From: Flavobacterium sp. UMI-01
Lineage (GTDB): Bacteria; Bacteroidota; Bacteroidia; Flavobacteriales; Flavobacteriaceae
NCBI RefSeq assembly: GCF_019656315.1
Contig: NZ_BPLU01000035.1
Span: forward strand, 1-64,000
DNA: 64,000 bases
Reading direction: 5' to 3'
Position 1 is the stretch's first letter, and each line of letters begins with the position of its first letter. Below the pieces are notes generated by a model. It saw nothing but the letters and a program-made list of their open reading frames with translations, made no database searches and was not told the DNA's origin. Shown here piece by piece: positions 34,021 through 41,371 of this stretch. The position numbers and the translations under genes were made by a program.

Positions 34021-37000
34021 ATGAAATACAATCCGAACGAAATCGAAGCCAAATGGCAAAAATACTGGGCTGATAACAAAACTTTTGCGGCCTCAAATAC
34101 TTCCGAAAAGCCCAAACATTATGTATTAGACATGTTTCCTTATCCATCAGGAGCAGGATTGCACGTAGGGCATCCGTTAGGATATATTGCTTCGGATGTG
34201 TATTCAAGATACAAAAGGCATCAAGGTTTCAATGTGTTGCATCCTATGGGGTATGATAGTTTTGGATTACCAGCGGAACAATATGCGATTCAAACCGGAC
34301 AACGACCTGAAGATACCACTCGCGTCAATATTGATGGTGGTGTGGATAAAGAAGGAAACCAAATTGCAGGTTACAGAAAGCAATTAGACAAAATAGGATT
34401 TTCATTTGATTGGGACCGAGAAGTGCGTACTTCAAATCCTGATTATTACAAGCATACCCAATGGATTTTTATCCAATTGTTCAATTCTTGGTACAATAAA
34501 AACACAGATAAAGCAGAGGACATTTCGACCTTGATTTCGATTTTTGAAACAGAAGGAAATGCGAATGTAAATGCCGTTTGCGATGATAATATTGCTCCAT
34601 TTTCTGCCTCAGAATGGAACGCTTTCGCAAAAGAAGAACAAGAGAAAATATTATTGCAATACCGATTGACGTACCTAGCAGAAACTGAGGTAAACTGGTG
34701 TCCGGGCTTAGGAACGGTTTTGGCGAATGACGAAATTGTAAATGGGGTTTCGGAGCGTGGTGGTTATCCTGTGGTTCGTAAAAAAATGACCCAATGGAGC
34801 ATGCGCATTTCGGCTTATGCAGAGCGTTTGTTGCAAGGATTAAATGATATTGATTGGAGCGAAAGCATCAAAGAAAGTCAGCGCAACTGGATTGGGAAAT
34901 CGGTTGGTGCGATGGTAACTTTTTATCTCCTCCCCCCTGCCCCCTCCAAAGGAGGGGGAGCAGAACCTGGATACATGACGGGTAATTCTCAAAACGCAAA
35001 AAACTTATTGGTTAATGCGAAGGAAATGCGAAAAGAACCCACATTTGCAGAAGCGATGTTGTGGGATGCTGTTAGAAATAAAAAATTAGAAGGGAAGTTT
35101 AGAAGACAACATTTAATTGGTAATTATATTGTCGATTTTGTATGCTTAGAAAGCAGATTAATTGTTGAAGTTGACGGAGAATATCATAATACACCTGAAC
35201 AAATTGAATTTGACGAACAAAGAACTTTAGAATTAGAACAAAAACATAGATTCAAAGTTATCCGATTTACAAACGAAGAGGTAAAAAAAGATATTGAAAA
35301 GGTTTTATCAGAAATCAAAACAGAATTAAATAAAAGAAAACCAGAAGACGAAACAAATCCAGCTTCGGCTCCCTCCCCTTCGGGGAGGGTTGGGGTGGGG
35401 ATTTTCACCACTAGGCCAGACACCATTTTTGGAGTTACTTTTATGACATTGGCGCCAGAACACGAATTGGTAGCCAAAATCACAACTCCAGAACAAAAAG
35501 CAGCAGTAGAAGCCTATATCGAAAAAACAGCTAAGCGTTCAGAAAGAGAGCGAATGGCCGATGTAAAAACCATTTCAGGGGTGTTTACAGGAGCTTATGC
35601 AGAACACCCATTTACCAAGGAGCCGATTCCAGTTTGGATTGGGGATTATGTTTTGGCAGGTTACGGAACAGGAGCGGTAATGGCCGTACCTTGTGGTGAT
35701 GAGAGAGATTATGCTTTTGCAAAACATTTTAATATTCCAATCAAAAACATTTTCAACGTCCTTAACCCCCCTCCTTCGGAGGGGTTGGGGGAGGAATGTG
35801 CTTTTGCTTCAAAAGAAGGGTTTGAATTAGTAAACTCTGATTTCTTAAACGGATTAGGTTACAAAGAAGCAACTCAAAAAGTGATTGCTGAGTTAGAAAA
35901 GCTAGGTCAAGGTTATGGAAAAGTAAACTACCGTTTGCGTGATGCGGTTTTCTCGCGTCAGCGTTATTGGGGTGAGCCTTTCCCAGTGTATTATGTGAAT
36001 GGGTTGCCACAGATGATTGATGCGCAACATTTGCCAATCATTTTGCCAGAAGTAGAGAAATATTTGCCAACCGAAGACGGTTTGCCTCCGTTAGGAAATG
36101 CTGCGGTTTGGGCTTGGGACAGTGTTCAGTGTTCAGTGGTTAGTAATGAGTTAATAGATAATGTGACTGTGTTTCCGTTAGAATTGAACACCATGCCAGG
36201 TTGGGCAGGAAGTTCTTGGTATTGGATGCGTTATATGGACGCTAAAAACGAAACCGAATTTGCAAGCAAAGAGGCCTTGAAATACTGGGAATCGGTGGAT
36301 TTATATATAGGTGGAAGCGAACATGCTACTGGTCACTTACTGTATTCTCGTTTTTGGAACAAATTCTTAAAAGACAAAGGTTTTGCACCAACCGAGGAGC
36401 CGTTCAAAAAACTGATTAATCAGGGAATGATTTTGGGGACGAGTGCGTTTGTATATAGAGTTTACTTGACTGTTAAAGATAAATCTAAAGAAATTAGAAA
36501 GAGTGATCGAGAAGTTTCTTATCCTATGGATGCTTTAAAATATATCTCTCAAAATTATAGTTATTATACTTCTTTCAATTATTTGACAGATTTAAGTGAT
36601 GGTAAAATTGAACCATCAAACTTCGAATCAGGGAAAGTCTTTACTGTTTATAATTTAGAGTTAGGAAAAGAACTTATGTCTGAATTTGAAATTGAGCAAG
36701 CAATTATTGATAAGGTTTTATTAGGAGATTATATTTTAGATGTAAGTTTTGATCCTATTAGAATTCCTATAAAGCATGTAAATAACAGTAACGAATTAGA
36801 TGTTGAAGCATTGAAAACGGGATTTCATCAATTATCTTCTTCTAACTTCTTTTATAAAGGAAAATTTATTGTTGGAAGGGGAGTTGAGAAAATGTCAAAG
36901 TCATATCACAATGTTGTAACACCAGATGATATATGTGAAGAATACGGTGCTGATACTTTGCGTTTATACGAAATGTTCTTAGGGCCATTGGAGCAGGCAA

Positions 37001-37569
37001 AGCCATGGAATACGGCAGGAATTTCGGGAGTTTTCGGTTTCCTTAAAAAGTTATGGCGTTTGTATTTTGACGAAAATGGTTTGATTGTTACCAATGACGA
37101 ACCTACCAAAGACAACTTAAAATCACTACACAAAACCATAAAAAAAGTGTCGGATGACATTGAGAATTTCTCTTTCAACACTTCGGTTTCGCAGTTTATG
37201 ATTTGTGTCAACGAATTGTCGTCTCAAAATTGCCATTCACGTGCCATTCTAGAGCCATTGGCGATTGTGATTTCGTCTTATGCGCCACATATCGCCGAAG
37301 AATTATGGTCGGCTTTAGGGCATGAAGGGTCGATTGCTACGGTAGCTTTCCCTAAATTCGAAGAAAAACATTTGGTAGAATCTGAAAAAGAATACCCTGT
37401 TTCATTCAACGGAAAAATGCGTTTCACCATCAAATTGCCTTTGGATTTAACCAAAGACCAAATTGAGGAAATCGTAATGAAAGACGAAAGAACCCAAAAA
37501 CAACTAGACGGCAAAACGCCTAATAAAGTGATTATCGTTCCAGGGAAAATTATCAACTTGGTGGGGTAA
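34021..37569 (+). CDS. leuS: Leucyl-tRNA synthetase with in-frame DUF559 insertion
   Basis: A 1182-residue LeuRS, well above the roughly 900-950 residues I expect. HIGH-type motif: PYPSGAGLHVGHPLG (about 41-55). Editing (CP1) domain motifs FTTRPDTIFG and GTGAVMAVPCGDERDY are intact. KMSKS is intact (VEKMSKS). In the middle of CP1, between GAMVTF and FTTRPDT (residues about 303-460), lies a complete DUF559 nuclease-like domain flanked by inverted GC-rich palindromes. Other in-frame oddities: a palindrome at 35764-35794 (NPPPSEGLGEE), a microrepeat at 36120 (DSVQCSVVS), and an expanded AT-rich segment at about 36450-36770. I chose ATG 34021 over the GTG at 34018. No stop or frameshift interrupts the frame, and the catalytic motifs are present, so the enzyme is probably active. 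Confidence 0.93.
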   Translation: MKYNPNEIEAKWQKYWADNKTFAASNTSEKPKHYVLDMFPYPSGAGLHVGHPLGYIASDVYSRYKRHQGFNVLHPMGYDSFGLPAEQYAIQTGQRPEDTTRVNIDGGVDKEGNQIAGYRKQLDKIGFSFDWDREVRTSNPDYYKHTQWIFIQLFNSWYNKNTDKAEDISTLISIFETEGNANVNAVCDDNIAPFSASEWNAFAKEEQEKILLQYRLTYLAETEVNWCPGLGTVLANDEIVNGVSERGGYPVVRKKMTQWSMRISAYAERLLQGLNDIDWSESIKESQRNWIGKSVGAMVTFYLLPPAPSKGGGAEPGYMTGNSQNAKNLLVNAKEMRKEPTFAEAMLWDAVRNKKLEGKFRRQHLIGNYIVDFVCLESRLIVEVDGEYHNTPEQIEFDEQRTLELEQKHRFKVIRFTNEEVKKDIEKVLSEIKTELNKRKPEDETNPASAPSPSGRVGVGIFTTRPDTIFGVTFMTLAPEHELVAKITTPEQKAAVEAYIEKTAKRSERERMADVKTISGVFTGAYAEHPFTKEPIPVWIGDYVLAGYGTGAVMAVPCGDERDYAFAKHFNIPIKNIFNVLNPPPSEGLGEECAFASKEGFELVNSDFLNGLGYKEATQKVIAELEKLGQGYGKVNYRLRDAVFSRQRYWGEPFPVYYVNGLPQMIDAQHLPIILPEVEKYLPTEDGLPPLGNAAVWAWDSVQCSVVSNELIDNVTVFPLELNTMPGWAGSSWYWMRYMDAKNETEFASKEALKYWESVDLYIGGSEHATGHLLYSRFWNKFLKDKGFAPTEEPFKKLINQGMILGTSAFVYRVYLTVKDKSKEIRKSDREVSYPMDALKYISQNYSYYTSFNYLTDLSDGKIEPSNFESGKVFTVYNLELGKELMSEFEIEQAIIDKVLLGDYILDVSFDPIRIPIKHVNNSNELDVEALKTGFHQLSSSNFFYKGKFIVGRGVEKMSKSYHNVVTPDDICEEYGADTLRLYEMFLGPLEQAKPWNTAGISGVFGFLKKLWRLYFDENGLIVTNDEPTKDNLKSLHKTIKKVSDDIENFSFNTSVSQFMICVNELSSQNCHSRAILEPLAIVISSYAPHIAEELWSALGHEGSIATVAFPKFEEKHLVESEKEYPVSFNGKMRFTIKLPLDLTKDQIEEIVMKDERTQKQLDGKTPNKVIIVPGKIINLVG
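34931..34960 (-). repeat. GC-rich palindromic unit, left of DUF559 cassette
   Basis: Stem CCCCCTCC (34940-34947) / GGAGGGGG (34951-34958), loop AAA. With its C-rich flank (TCCCCCCTG) it is the reverse-oriented form of the units at 35371, 35764 and 54438. It is translated in frame as part of LeuRS (LPPAPSKGGG). Confidence 0.8.
35371..35400 (+). repeat. GC-rich palindromic unit, right of DUF559 cassette
   Basis: Stem CCCTCCCC (35371-35378) / GGGGAGGG (35382-35389), loop TTC, followed by TTGGGGTGGGG. Forward orientation, opposite to the left unit. Translated in frame (SPSGRVGVG). Confidence 0.8.
35764..35794 (+). repeat. Solo GC-rich palindromic unit inside leuS
   Basis: Stem CCCCTCC (35768-35774) / GGAGGGG (35778-35784), loop TTC, followed by TTGGGGGAGG. 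It sits in frame within the editing domain as NPPPSEGLGEE, in a place where I would expect ordinary LeuRS sequence. Confidence 0.78.
36120..36139 (+). repeat. CAGTGTT microrepeat inside leuS
   Basis: CAGTGTTCAGTGTTCAGTGG: nearly three copies of a 7-base unit, read in frame as SVQCSVV between AWD and NELIDN. Such TTCAGTG runs are usual in flavobacterial spacers, not in synthetase genes. Confidence 0.6.
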
Positions 37570-37647
37570 CAGAGGCGAATTCAATATTCGACAATCAATC
37601 GCAATGACAATAGTCAATCGAAATAATTAATTCTAATTTTTAATATT

Positions 37648-37713
37648 TTAAAATCCAAATCCCAATTACACTTCGACAGGCTCAGTGTGACAATGGCGAT
37701 TTGGATTTTTTTT
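37648..37713 (+). terminator. Terminator of leuS with a repeat in its loop
   Basis: Perfect 11-bp stem AAATCCAAATC (37651-37661) / GATTTGGATTT (37698-37708) followed by a T-run. The 36-base loop holds CTTCGACAGGCTCAGTGTGA, a word I associate with interspersed Bacteroidota spacer repeats, itself with CACT/AGTG arms. Confidence 0.65.
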
Positions 37714-37841
37714 GTCATTGCCATTGAAAATTTCCATTAAGCATTTTAATACATTTTTAACGGGTGTCAAATTGGCATTTTTGTAAATTGGTTCAGAATT
37801 TGATTCTTAATTATCAAAATTTAAACTAAAATATAAAAAAT

Positions 37842-38531
37842 ATGGGAAGTGGATATTTAATACTTGCGGGTCTGATTATGCTTTTTAGCTGGTTAGTGAG
37901 TGCAAGACTAAAAAGCAAATTTGAACACTATTCGAAATTGCATTTGCAAAACGGGATGAGTGGAGCAGAAATTGCTCAAAAAATGCTAGCTGACAACGGA
38001 ATTTATGATGTGCGAGTGATTTCGACACCAGGACAACTCACGGATCATTACAATCCAATGGATAAAACAGTTAACCTTAGTGAAGCGGTGTACAACCAGC
38101 GCAATGCAGCAGCAGCAGCGGTAGCGGCTCATGAATGTGGGCATGCGGTTCAACACGCTGTGGGTTATGAATGGTTGACGATGCGCTCTAAGTTGGTGCC
38201 TTTTGTGAATGTTGCTTCGACCTATATGCAATGGGTATTGTTAGGTGGGATTTTGTTACTAGAAAGTTTTCCTCAGTTGTTGTTAATTGGGATTATTTTG
38301 TTTGCCACAACAACCGTGTTTTCTATTATTACGTTGCCTGTAGAGTATGATGCGAGTAATCGTGCTTTGGCTTGGTTAGAGAACAAACGAATGCTGACAC
38401 AACAAGAACATGCAGGTGCTAAAGATGCTTTAAAATGGGCTGCTCGTACGTATCTAGTAGCGGCGATTGGTTCCATTGCAACCTTGCTGTATTACCTTTC
38501 TATTTATTTAGGTGGAAATAGAAGAGATTAA
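37842..38531 (+). CDS. Membrane zinc metallopeptidase (YugP-like)
   Basis: A 229-residue protein of the Zn_peptidase_2 family. It has an N-terminal helix, a soluble metalloprotease part with the zinc motif HECGHAVQH (AAHECGHAVQHAVGYEW, about residues 90-105), and two or three C-terminal helices. It presumably cleaves membrane or periplasmic proteins. The substrate is unknown. It has its own terminator and stands alone between leuS and the convergent uronate transporter gene. Confidence 0.85.
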   Translation: MGSGYLILAGLIMLFSWLVSARLKSKFEHYSKLHLQNGMSGAEIAQKMLADNGIYDVRVISTPGQLTDHYNPMDKTVNLSEAVYNQRNAAAAAVAAHECGHAVQHAVGYEWLTMRSKLVPFVNVASTYMQWVLLGGILLLESFPQLLLIGIILFATTTVFSIITLPVEYDASNRALAWLENKRMLTQQEHAGAKDALKWAARTYLVAAIGSIATLLYYLSIYLGGNRRD

Positions 38532-38556
38532 TAATTACGTTGCTTCGAATAAAGTA

Positions 38557-38582
38557 AAACCGCATGTATGCGGTTTTTTTAT
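38557..38582 (+). terminator. Terminator of the metallopeptidase gene
   Basis: AAAACCGCA (38557-38565) / TGCGGTTTT (38570-38578), loop TGTA, then a T-run. Confidence 0.85.
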
Positions 38583-38712
38583 GGTCTTACATAAGATGAA
38601 AGCTTTGAGTGCATTGGGAGTGTAACAGAGTTAGGGGACTTTAATTCGTGCCAAGTTTTGATAACTACTGGTAAGCTCACAAAATCCTAATGAAGTTTTG
38701 GATTAAGGGTAG

Positions 38713-38753
38713 AAAAAAAATCTCCAAAACAAATGAATGATTTGGAGATTTTT
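38713..38753 (-). terminator. Terminator of the hexuronate-transporter gene
   Basis: On the minus strand, AAATCTCCAAA / TTTGGAGATTT (arms 38741-38751 and 38718-38728) with a 12-base loop and a T-run, 20 bases past the stop at 38773. Confidence 0.8.
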
Positions 38754-38772
38754 AAAGTGAATAAATATTGTT

Positions 38773-40074
38773 TTATTTGATTTCTTTCAAATTATCATCT
38801 AGTGGTGTCATGGATGGCATGAGTAACTGAATGAAACCAAGTACGACTAAGTAACAAGAGCCTGCTACTAAGAATGCCCAGAAGTAAGCGGTATTATCAG
38901 CATTATCAAGCAAGCTTCCAAGGATTTTATTGCTTATAATCGAAGCAACAGCTCCTACCATTCCGCCCAGTCCTATGATGGATGCAGTAGCTTTTTTAGG
39001 GAAAACATCTGGTACCAATGTGAAAATGTTTGCCGACCATGCTTGGTGTCCAGCGGCTCCAATTCCAATTAAAAATACGGCTACCCATTTGTTCTCTGCA
39101 AAGGCAACATAACATACAGGTAAAATTAATAATGCACACAATAATAAGGTTGTTTTTCTGGCTTTATTGATTGACCAACCTTTGTTGATAAAATAACCTG
39201 ATAAATAACCACCAAAGATACTTCCTAAATCAGCCAATAAATACATGATAAAGAACGGAAGTCCGATGTCTTTTAGTTTTAATTCGAAAGTGTCCGCTAG
39301 GAATTTTGCTCCCCAAAATAGGTAGAACCACCATACGGCATCTGTAGTTTTTGCAATGGCAAATGCCCAAGCCTGACGTTTTTTGATAATTTTTAACCAA
39401 GGAATTTTGGTTGTATCTGTTTCAATATCAGAATCACTATTGATATGAGCCAATTCTTCTGGTGAAACTTGAGGGTGAACTTCTGGTTTTTTATAAGTTC
39501 TAAACCAAATAAAAATCCAAATTGAACTCAATACTCCTGTGATTAAGAAAGGGATTTGCCAGTTGGTTCCGTCTTCTTCTACAATCCAACCTACCACAAA
39601 GGGAGCTGCAATGGCACCAATACTAGTGGCAGCATTGAAAATTCCAGTGGCATAGGCGCGTTCTTTTTTAGGAAACCACTCGGCTACGGTTTTGATAGCA
39701 GCAGGAAAGTTTCCAGCTTCTCCAAATCCGAGTCCAAAACGAGCCAAACTAAATCCAATAATACTAAAAGCAGGAATGACTAAGGCATGTAGCATTCCAA
39801 ACATACTCCAGATTCCAATGGAAACGGTGTATCCAATTTTAGTACCTAAACGGTCAATAATTCCTCCCATAGTCAGCATACCCAAAGCGTAAGCCACTTG
39901 AAAACTGATGAGGATGTTGGCGTAATCATTGTTAGACCAATTGAACATTTTTTGTAAAGTAGGTGCCATCACACCAATAATGCTTCGGTCAAAATAGTTG
40001 ATGGTAGTTGCAAATAAAAGCAAGGCAAGGATGCGAAATCTGTAATTGCCAATTTTGGTTTTAACTGTGGTCAT
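38773..40074 (-). CDS. MFS hexuronate transporter (ExuT-like)
   Basis: A 433-residue inner-membrane MFS protein with 12 predicted helices, anion:cation symporter (ACS) branch. Typical features: NYFDRSIIGVMAPTLQ in the first loop, GFGEAGNFPAAIKTVAEWFPKKERAYATGIFNAATSIGA, and ANIFTLVPDVFPKKATASIIGLGGM. It probably imports glucuronate, galacturonate or an unsaturated uronate by proton symport. Its promoter region carries a LacI-type operator (40116-40131) shared with the kdu genes, so it is in that regulon. Confidence 0.85.
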   Translation of the reverse strand: MTTVKTKIGNYRFRILALLLFATTINYFDRSIIGVMAPTLQKMFNWSNNDYANILISFQVAYALGMLTMGGIIDRLGTKIGYTVSIGIWSMFGMLHALVIPAFSIIGFSLARFGLGFGEAGNFPAAIKTVAEWFPKKERAYATGIFNAATSIGAIAAPFVVGWIVEEDGTNWQIPFLITGVLSSIWIFIWFRTYKKPEVHPQVSPEELAHINSDSDIETDTTKIPWLKIIKKRQAWAFAIAKTTDAVWWFYLFWGAKFLADTFELKLKDIGLPFFIMYLLADLGSIFGGYLSGYFINKGWSINKARKTTLLLCALLILPVCYVAFAENKWVAVFLIGIGAAGHQAWSANIFTLVPDVFPKKATASIIGLGGMVGAVASIISNKILGSLLDNADNTAYFWAFLVAGSCYLVVLGFIQLLMPSMTPLDDNLKEIK

Positions 40075-40099
40075 CTTTTGGTTTTAACGTTTAAAGTTG

Positions 40100-40107
40100 T
40101 AAATATA
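40100..40107 (-). promoter_or_regulatory. Candidate -7-like box for the uronate transporter
   Basis: TATATTTA on the minus strand, one base off TAnnTTTG. The identical word lies at the same relative place before kduI. The operator ends 8 bases upstream. Confidence 0.4.
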
Positions 40108-40115
40108 TAAAAATA

Positions 40116-40131
40116 ATACAATCGATTGGAT
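40116..40131. promoter_or_regulatory. LacI-type operator upstream of the uronate transporter
   Basis: ATACAATCGATTGGAT: a 16-base palindrome with CG centre and one mismatch, sharing 14 of 16 or more positions with the perfect site at 41311. Overlaps the expected -33 region, so binding would block transcription. Confidence 0.7.
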
Positions 40132-40194
40132 TTTTAATTCTAACATTTGAATGTTAAATTTTAAAATACAGTAGTTTCGATTTGTATGGAGTTT

Positions 40195-41217
40195 TTAGGA
40201 GGTCTTTTTGGAGGAATTTCTAATGATTAATTCAGGTTCCAAGATTTTTGTTTGGTGTATTCGTTGACTTGGTTTGCAGTTGATTTGTTCAAAAAGCAAA
40301 CTAGCAGAGACTTTTCCCATTTCAAAATCAGGTTGTTTTACCGTGGTTAACGACGGCTCAATTACTGCCGAAACGGGTTCGTTACTGAAGCCAACAAAAG
40401 CAATGTCTTCTGGGATTCGAATGCCTTTTTCTTTTAAATATTGCATCGCACTAATGGCCGAAGTATCATTTGAAGAAAATACAGCATCAACTTCAGGGAG
40501 TTGAAGTATTTTTTGGGCCATGGCAATCCCGTCTTCTTTCATCAAATAAGATTCGAAAATATACTGTTCCCTAATGGGGATTTGGTTATTTTCTAAGGCA
40601 TCTTTATAGCCATTGGTTCGGTTTTGATACAACTGTGAATGTTGTGGGCCTGAAAAATGAACAATGTTTTGATATCCTTCTCTGATTAAATGTTCTGTAG
40701 CTTCAAAACTTATTTTGTAATCATCGATAATCACATTGGTGGTATTTTCCAAAATGCAAGGTCTGTCAAAAAAGAGAATAGGAAATCCTTGTTTTTGGTA
40801 TTCCTTAAAATGGTCGTACGAGGTGGTTTGCATTGAAACCGAAATCAAGACGCCGTCCACGCGATTGGATAATAAGGTATCCATCAGTTTTTTTTCTCTT
40901 TCAAAATCATCCAAAGATTGACAAATAATCACATCGTAACCTGCTTCAAAAGCAGTTTCTTCAATCCCTGCAATAACCGAGGAAAAAAAATGCCTTGAAA
41001 TCCTTGGTACAATAACTCCTATAGAATGCGTTTTGTTGGTTCGTAGTTTAGAGGCCAAGCTGTTGCGTTGGTATCCTAACTCCTGCGCTTTACTTAGAAT
41101 CTTGTCTTTGGTTTTCTGGGATACTCTTGGGCTGTTGTTGAGCGCTCTCGAAACAGTAGAGCTGTCAATCTCAAGGGCTTTTGAAATATCATGAATGGTT
41201 ACGTTGTTGTTTTTCAT
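40195..41217 (-). CDS. LacI-family transcriptional regulator of the uronate genes
   Basis: A 340-residue repressor. N-terminal LacI HTH: VTIHDISKALEIDSSTVSRALNNSPRVS (about residues 5-32), hinge helix (LASKLRTNKTHSIGVIVPRISRHFFSSV) and a periplasmic-binding-type effector domain (GVLISVS, FFDRP, VDAVFSSNDTSAISAMQYLKEKG). I chose the ATG at 41217, as the longer frame to 41316 runs through its own promoter. Perfect operator sites sit by this gene/kduI and by the transporter, so it probably represses all of them until a uronate intermediate binds. Confidence 0.87.
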   Translation of the reverse strand: MKNNNVTIHDISKALEIDSSTVSRALNNSPRVSQKTKDKILSKAQELGYQRNSLASKLRTNKTHSIGVIVPRISRHFFSSVIAGIEETAFEAGYDVIICQSLDDFEREKKLMDTLLSNRVDGVLISVSMQTTSYDHFKEYQKQGFPILFFDRPCILENTTNVIIDDYKISFEATEHLIREGYQNIVHFSGPQHSQLYQNRTNGYKDALENNQIPIREQYIFESYLMKEDGIAMAQKILQLPEVDAVFSSNDTSAISAMQYLKEKGIRIPEDIAFVGFSNEPVSAVIEPSLTTVKQPDFEMGKVSASLLFEQINCKPSQRIHQTKILEPELIIRNSSKKTS

Positions 41218-41283
41218 GGGTTGCGAATGGCTGCAAAGATATTGGTTTTGTAAAAAAAAGAGAAGCCACTGGGGTGCTTTTTG

Positions 41284-41291
41284 CAAAGGTA
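41284..41291 (-). promoter_or_regulatory. Candidate -7 box for the LacI-family gene
   Basis: TACCTTTG on the minus strand. A TTG at 41314-41316 inside the operator would give a 22-base spacer, so the regulator may control its own gene. Confidence 0.5.
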
Positions 41292-41310
41292 AGGAATTAA
41301 AAAAAGCAAT

Positions 41311-41326
41311 ATACAATCGATTGTAT
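41311..41326. promoter_or_regulatory. LacI-type operator between lacI and kduI
   Basis: ATACAATCGATTGTAT is a perfect 16-base palindrome with the central CG typical of LacI-family sites. It lies between divergent promoters and just upstream of the kduI -7-like box. Confidence 0.8.
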
Positions 41327-41338
41327 TTTACTTTTTCA

Positions 41339-41346
41339 TATATTTA
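41339..41346 (+). promoter_or_regulatory. Candidate -7-like box for kduI
   Basis: TATATTTA, one base off TAnnTTTG, 12 bases after the operator, and identical to the box before the transporter gene. Confidence 0.4.
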
Positions 41347-41371
41347 CCAAAATTTTTTAAATAACAGAAAG

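Larger units (their letters stand above)
34927..35400 (+). mobile_element. DUF559 cassette inside leuS, bracketed by palindromes
   Basis: This in-frame block of about 474 bases holds a DUF559 domain (COG2852, Vsr-like / PD-(D/E)XK fold). An internal ATG at 34975 begins an MTGNSQNAKNLL segment; the family core follows: TFAEAMLWDAVRNKKLEGKFRRQH, the catalytic-type Asp in YIVDFVC, and E-x-D in LIVEVDGEYH, then RFKVIRFTNEEV. The left edge carries CCCCCTCC-AAA-GGAGGGGG (34940-34958) and the right edge CCCTCCCC-TTC-GGGGAGGG with TTGGGGTGGGG (35371-35400). The two units are in opposite orientation. No stop codon ends the domain; the frame runs on into LeuRS. Mobility and fused expression are inferred. 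Confidence 0.7.

Noticed and set aside
36120..36145. CAGTGTT repeat as a CRISPR or phase-variation tract
   Set aside because: Only about three 7-base copies, and no spacers; length changes of 7 bases would break leuS.
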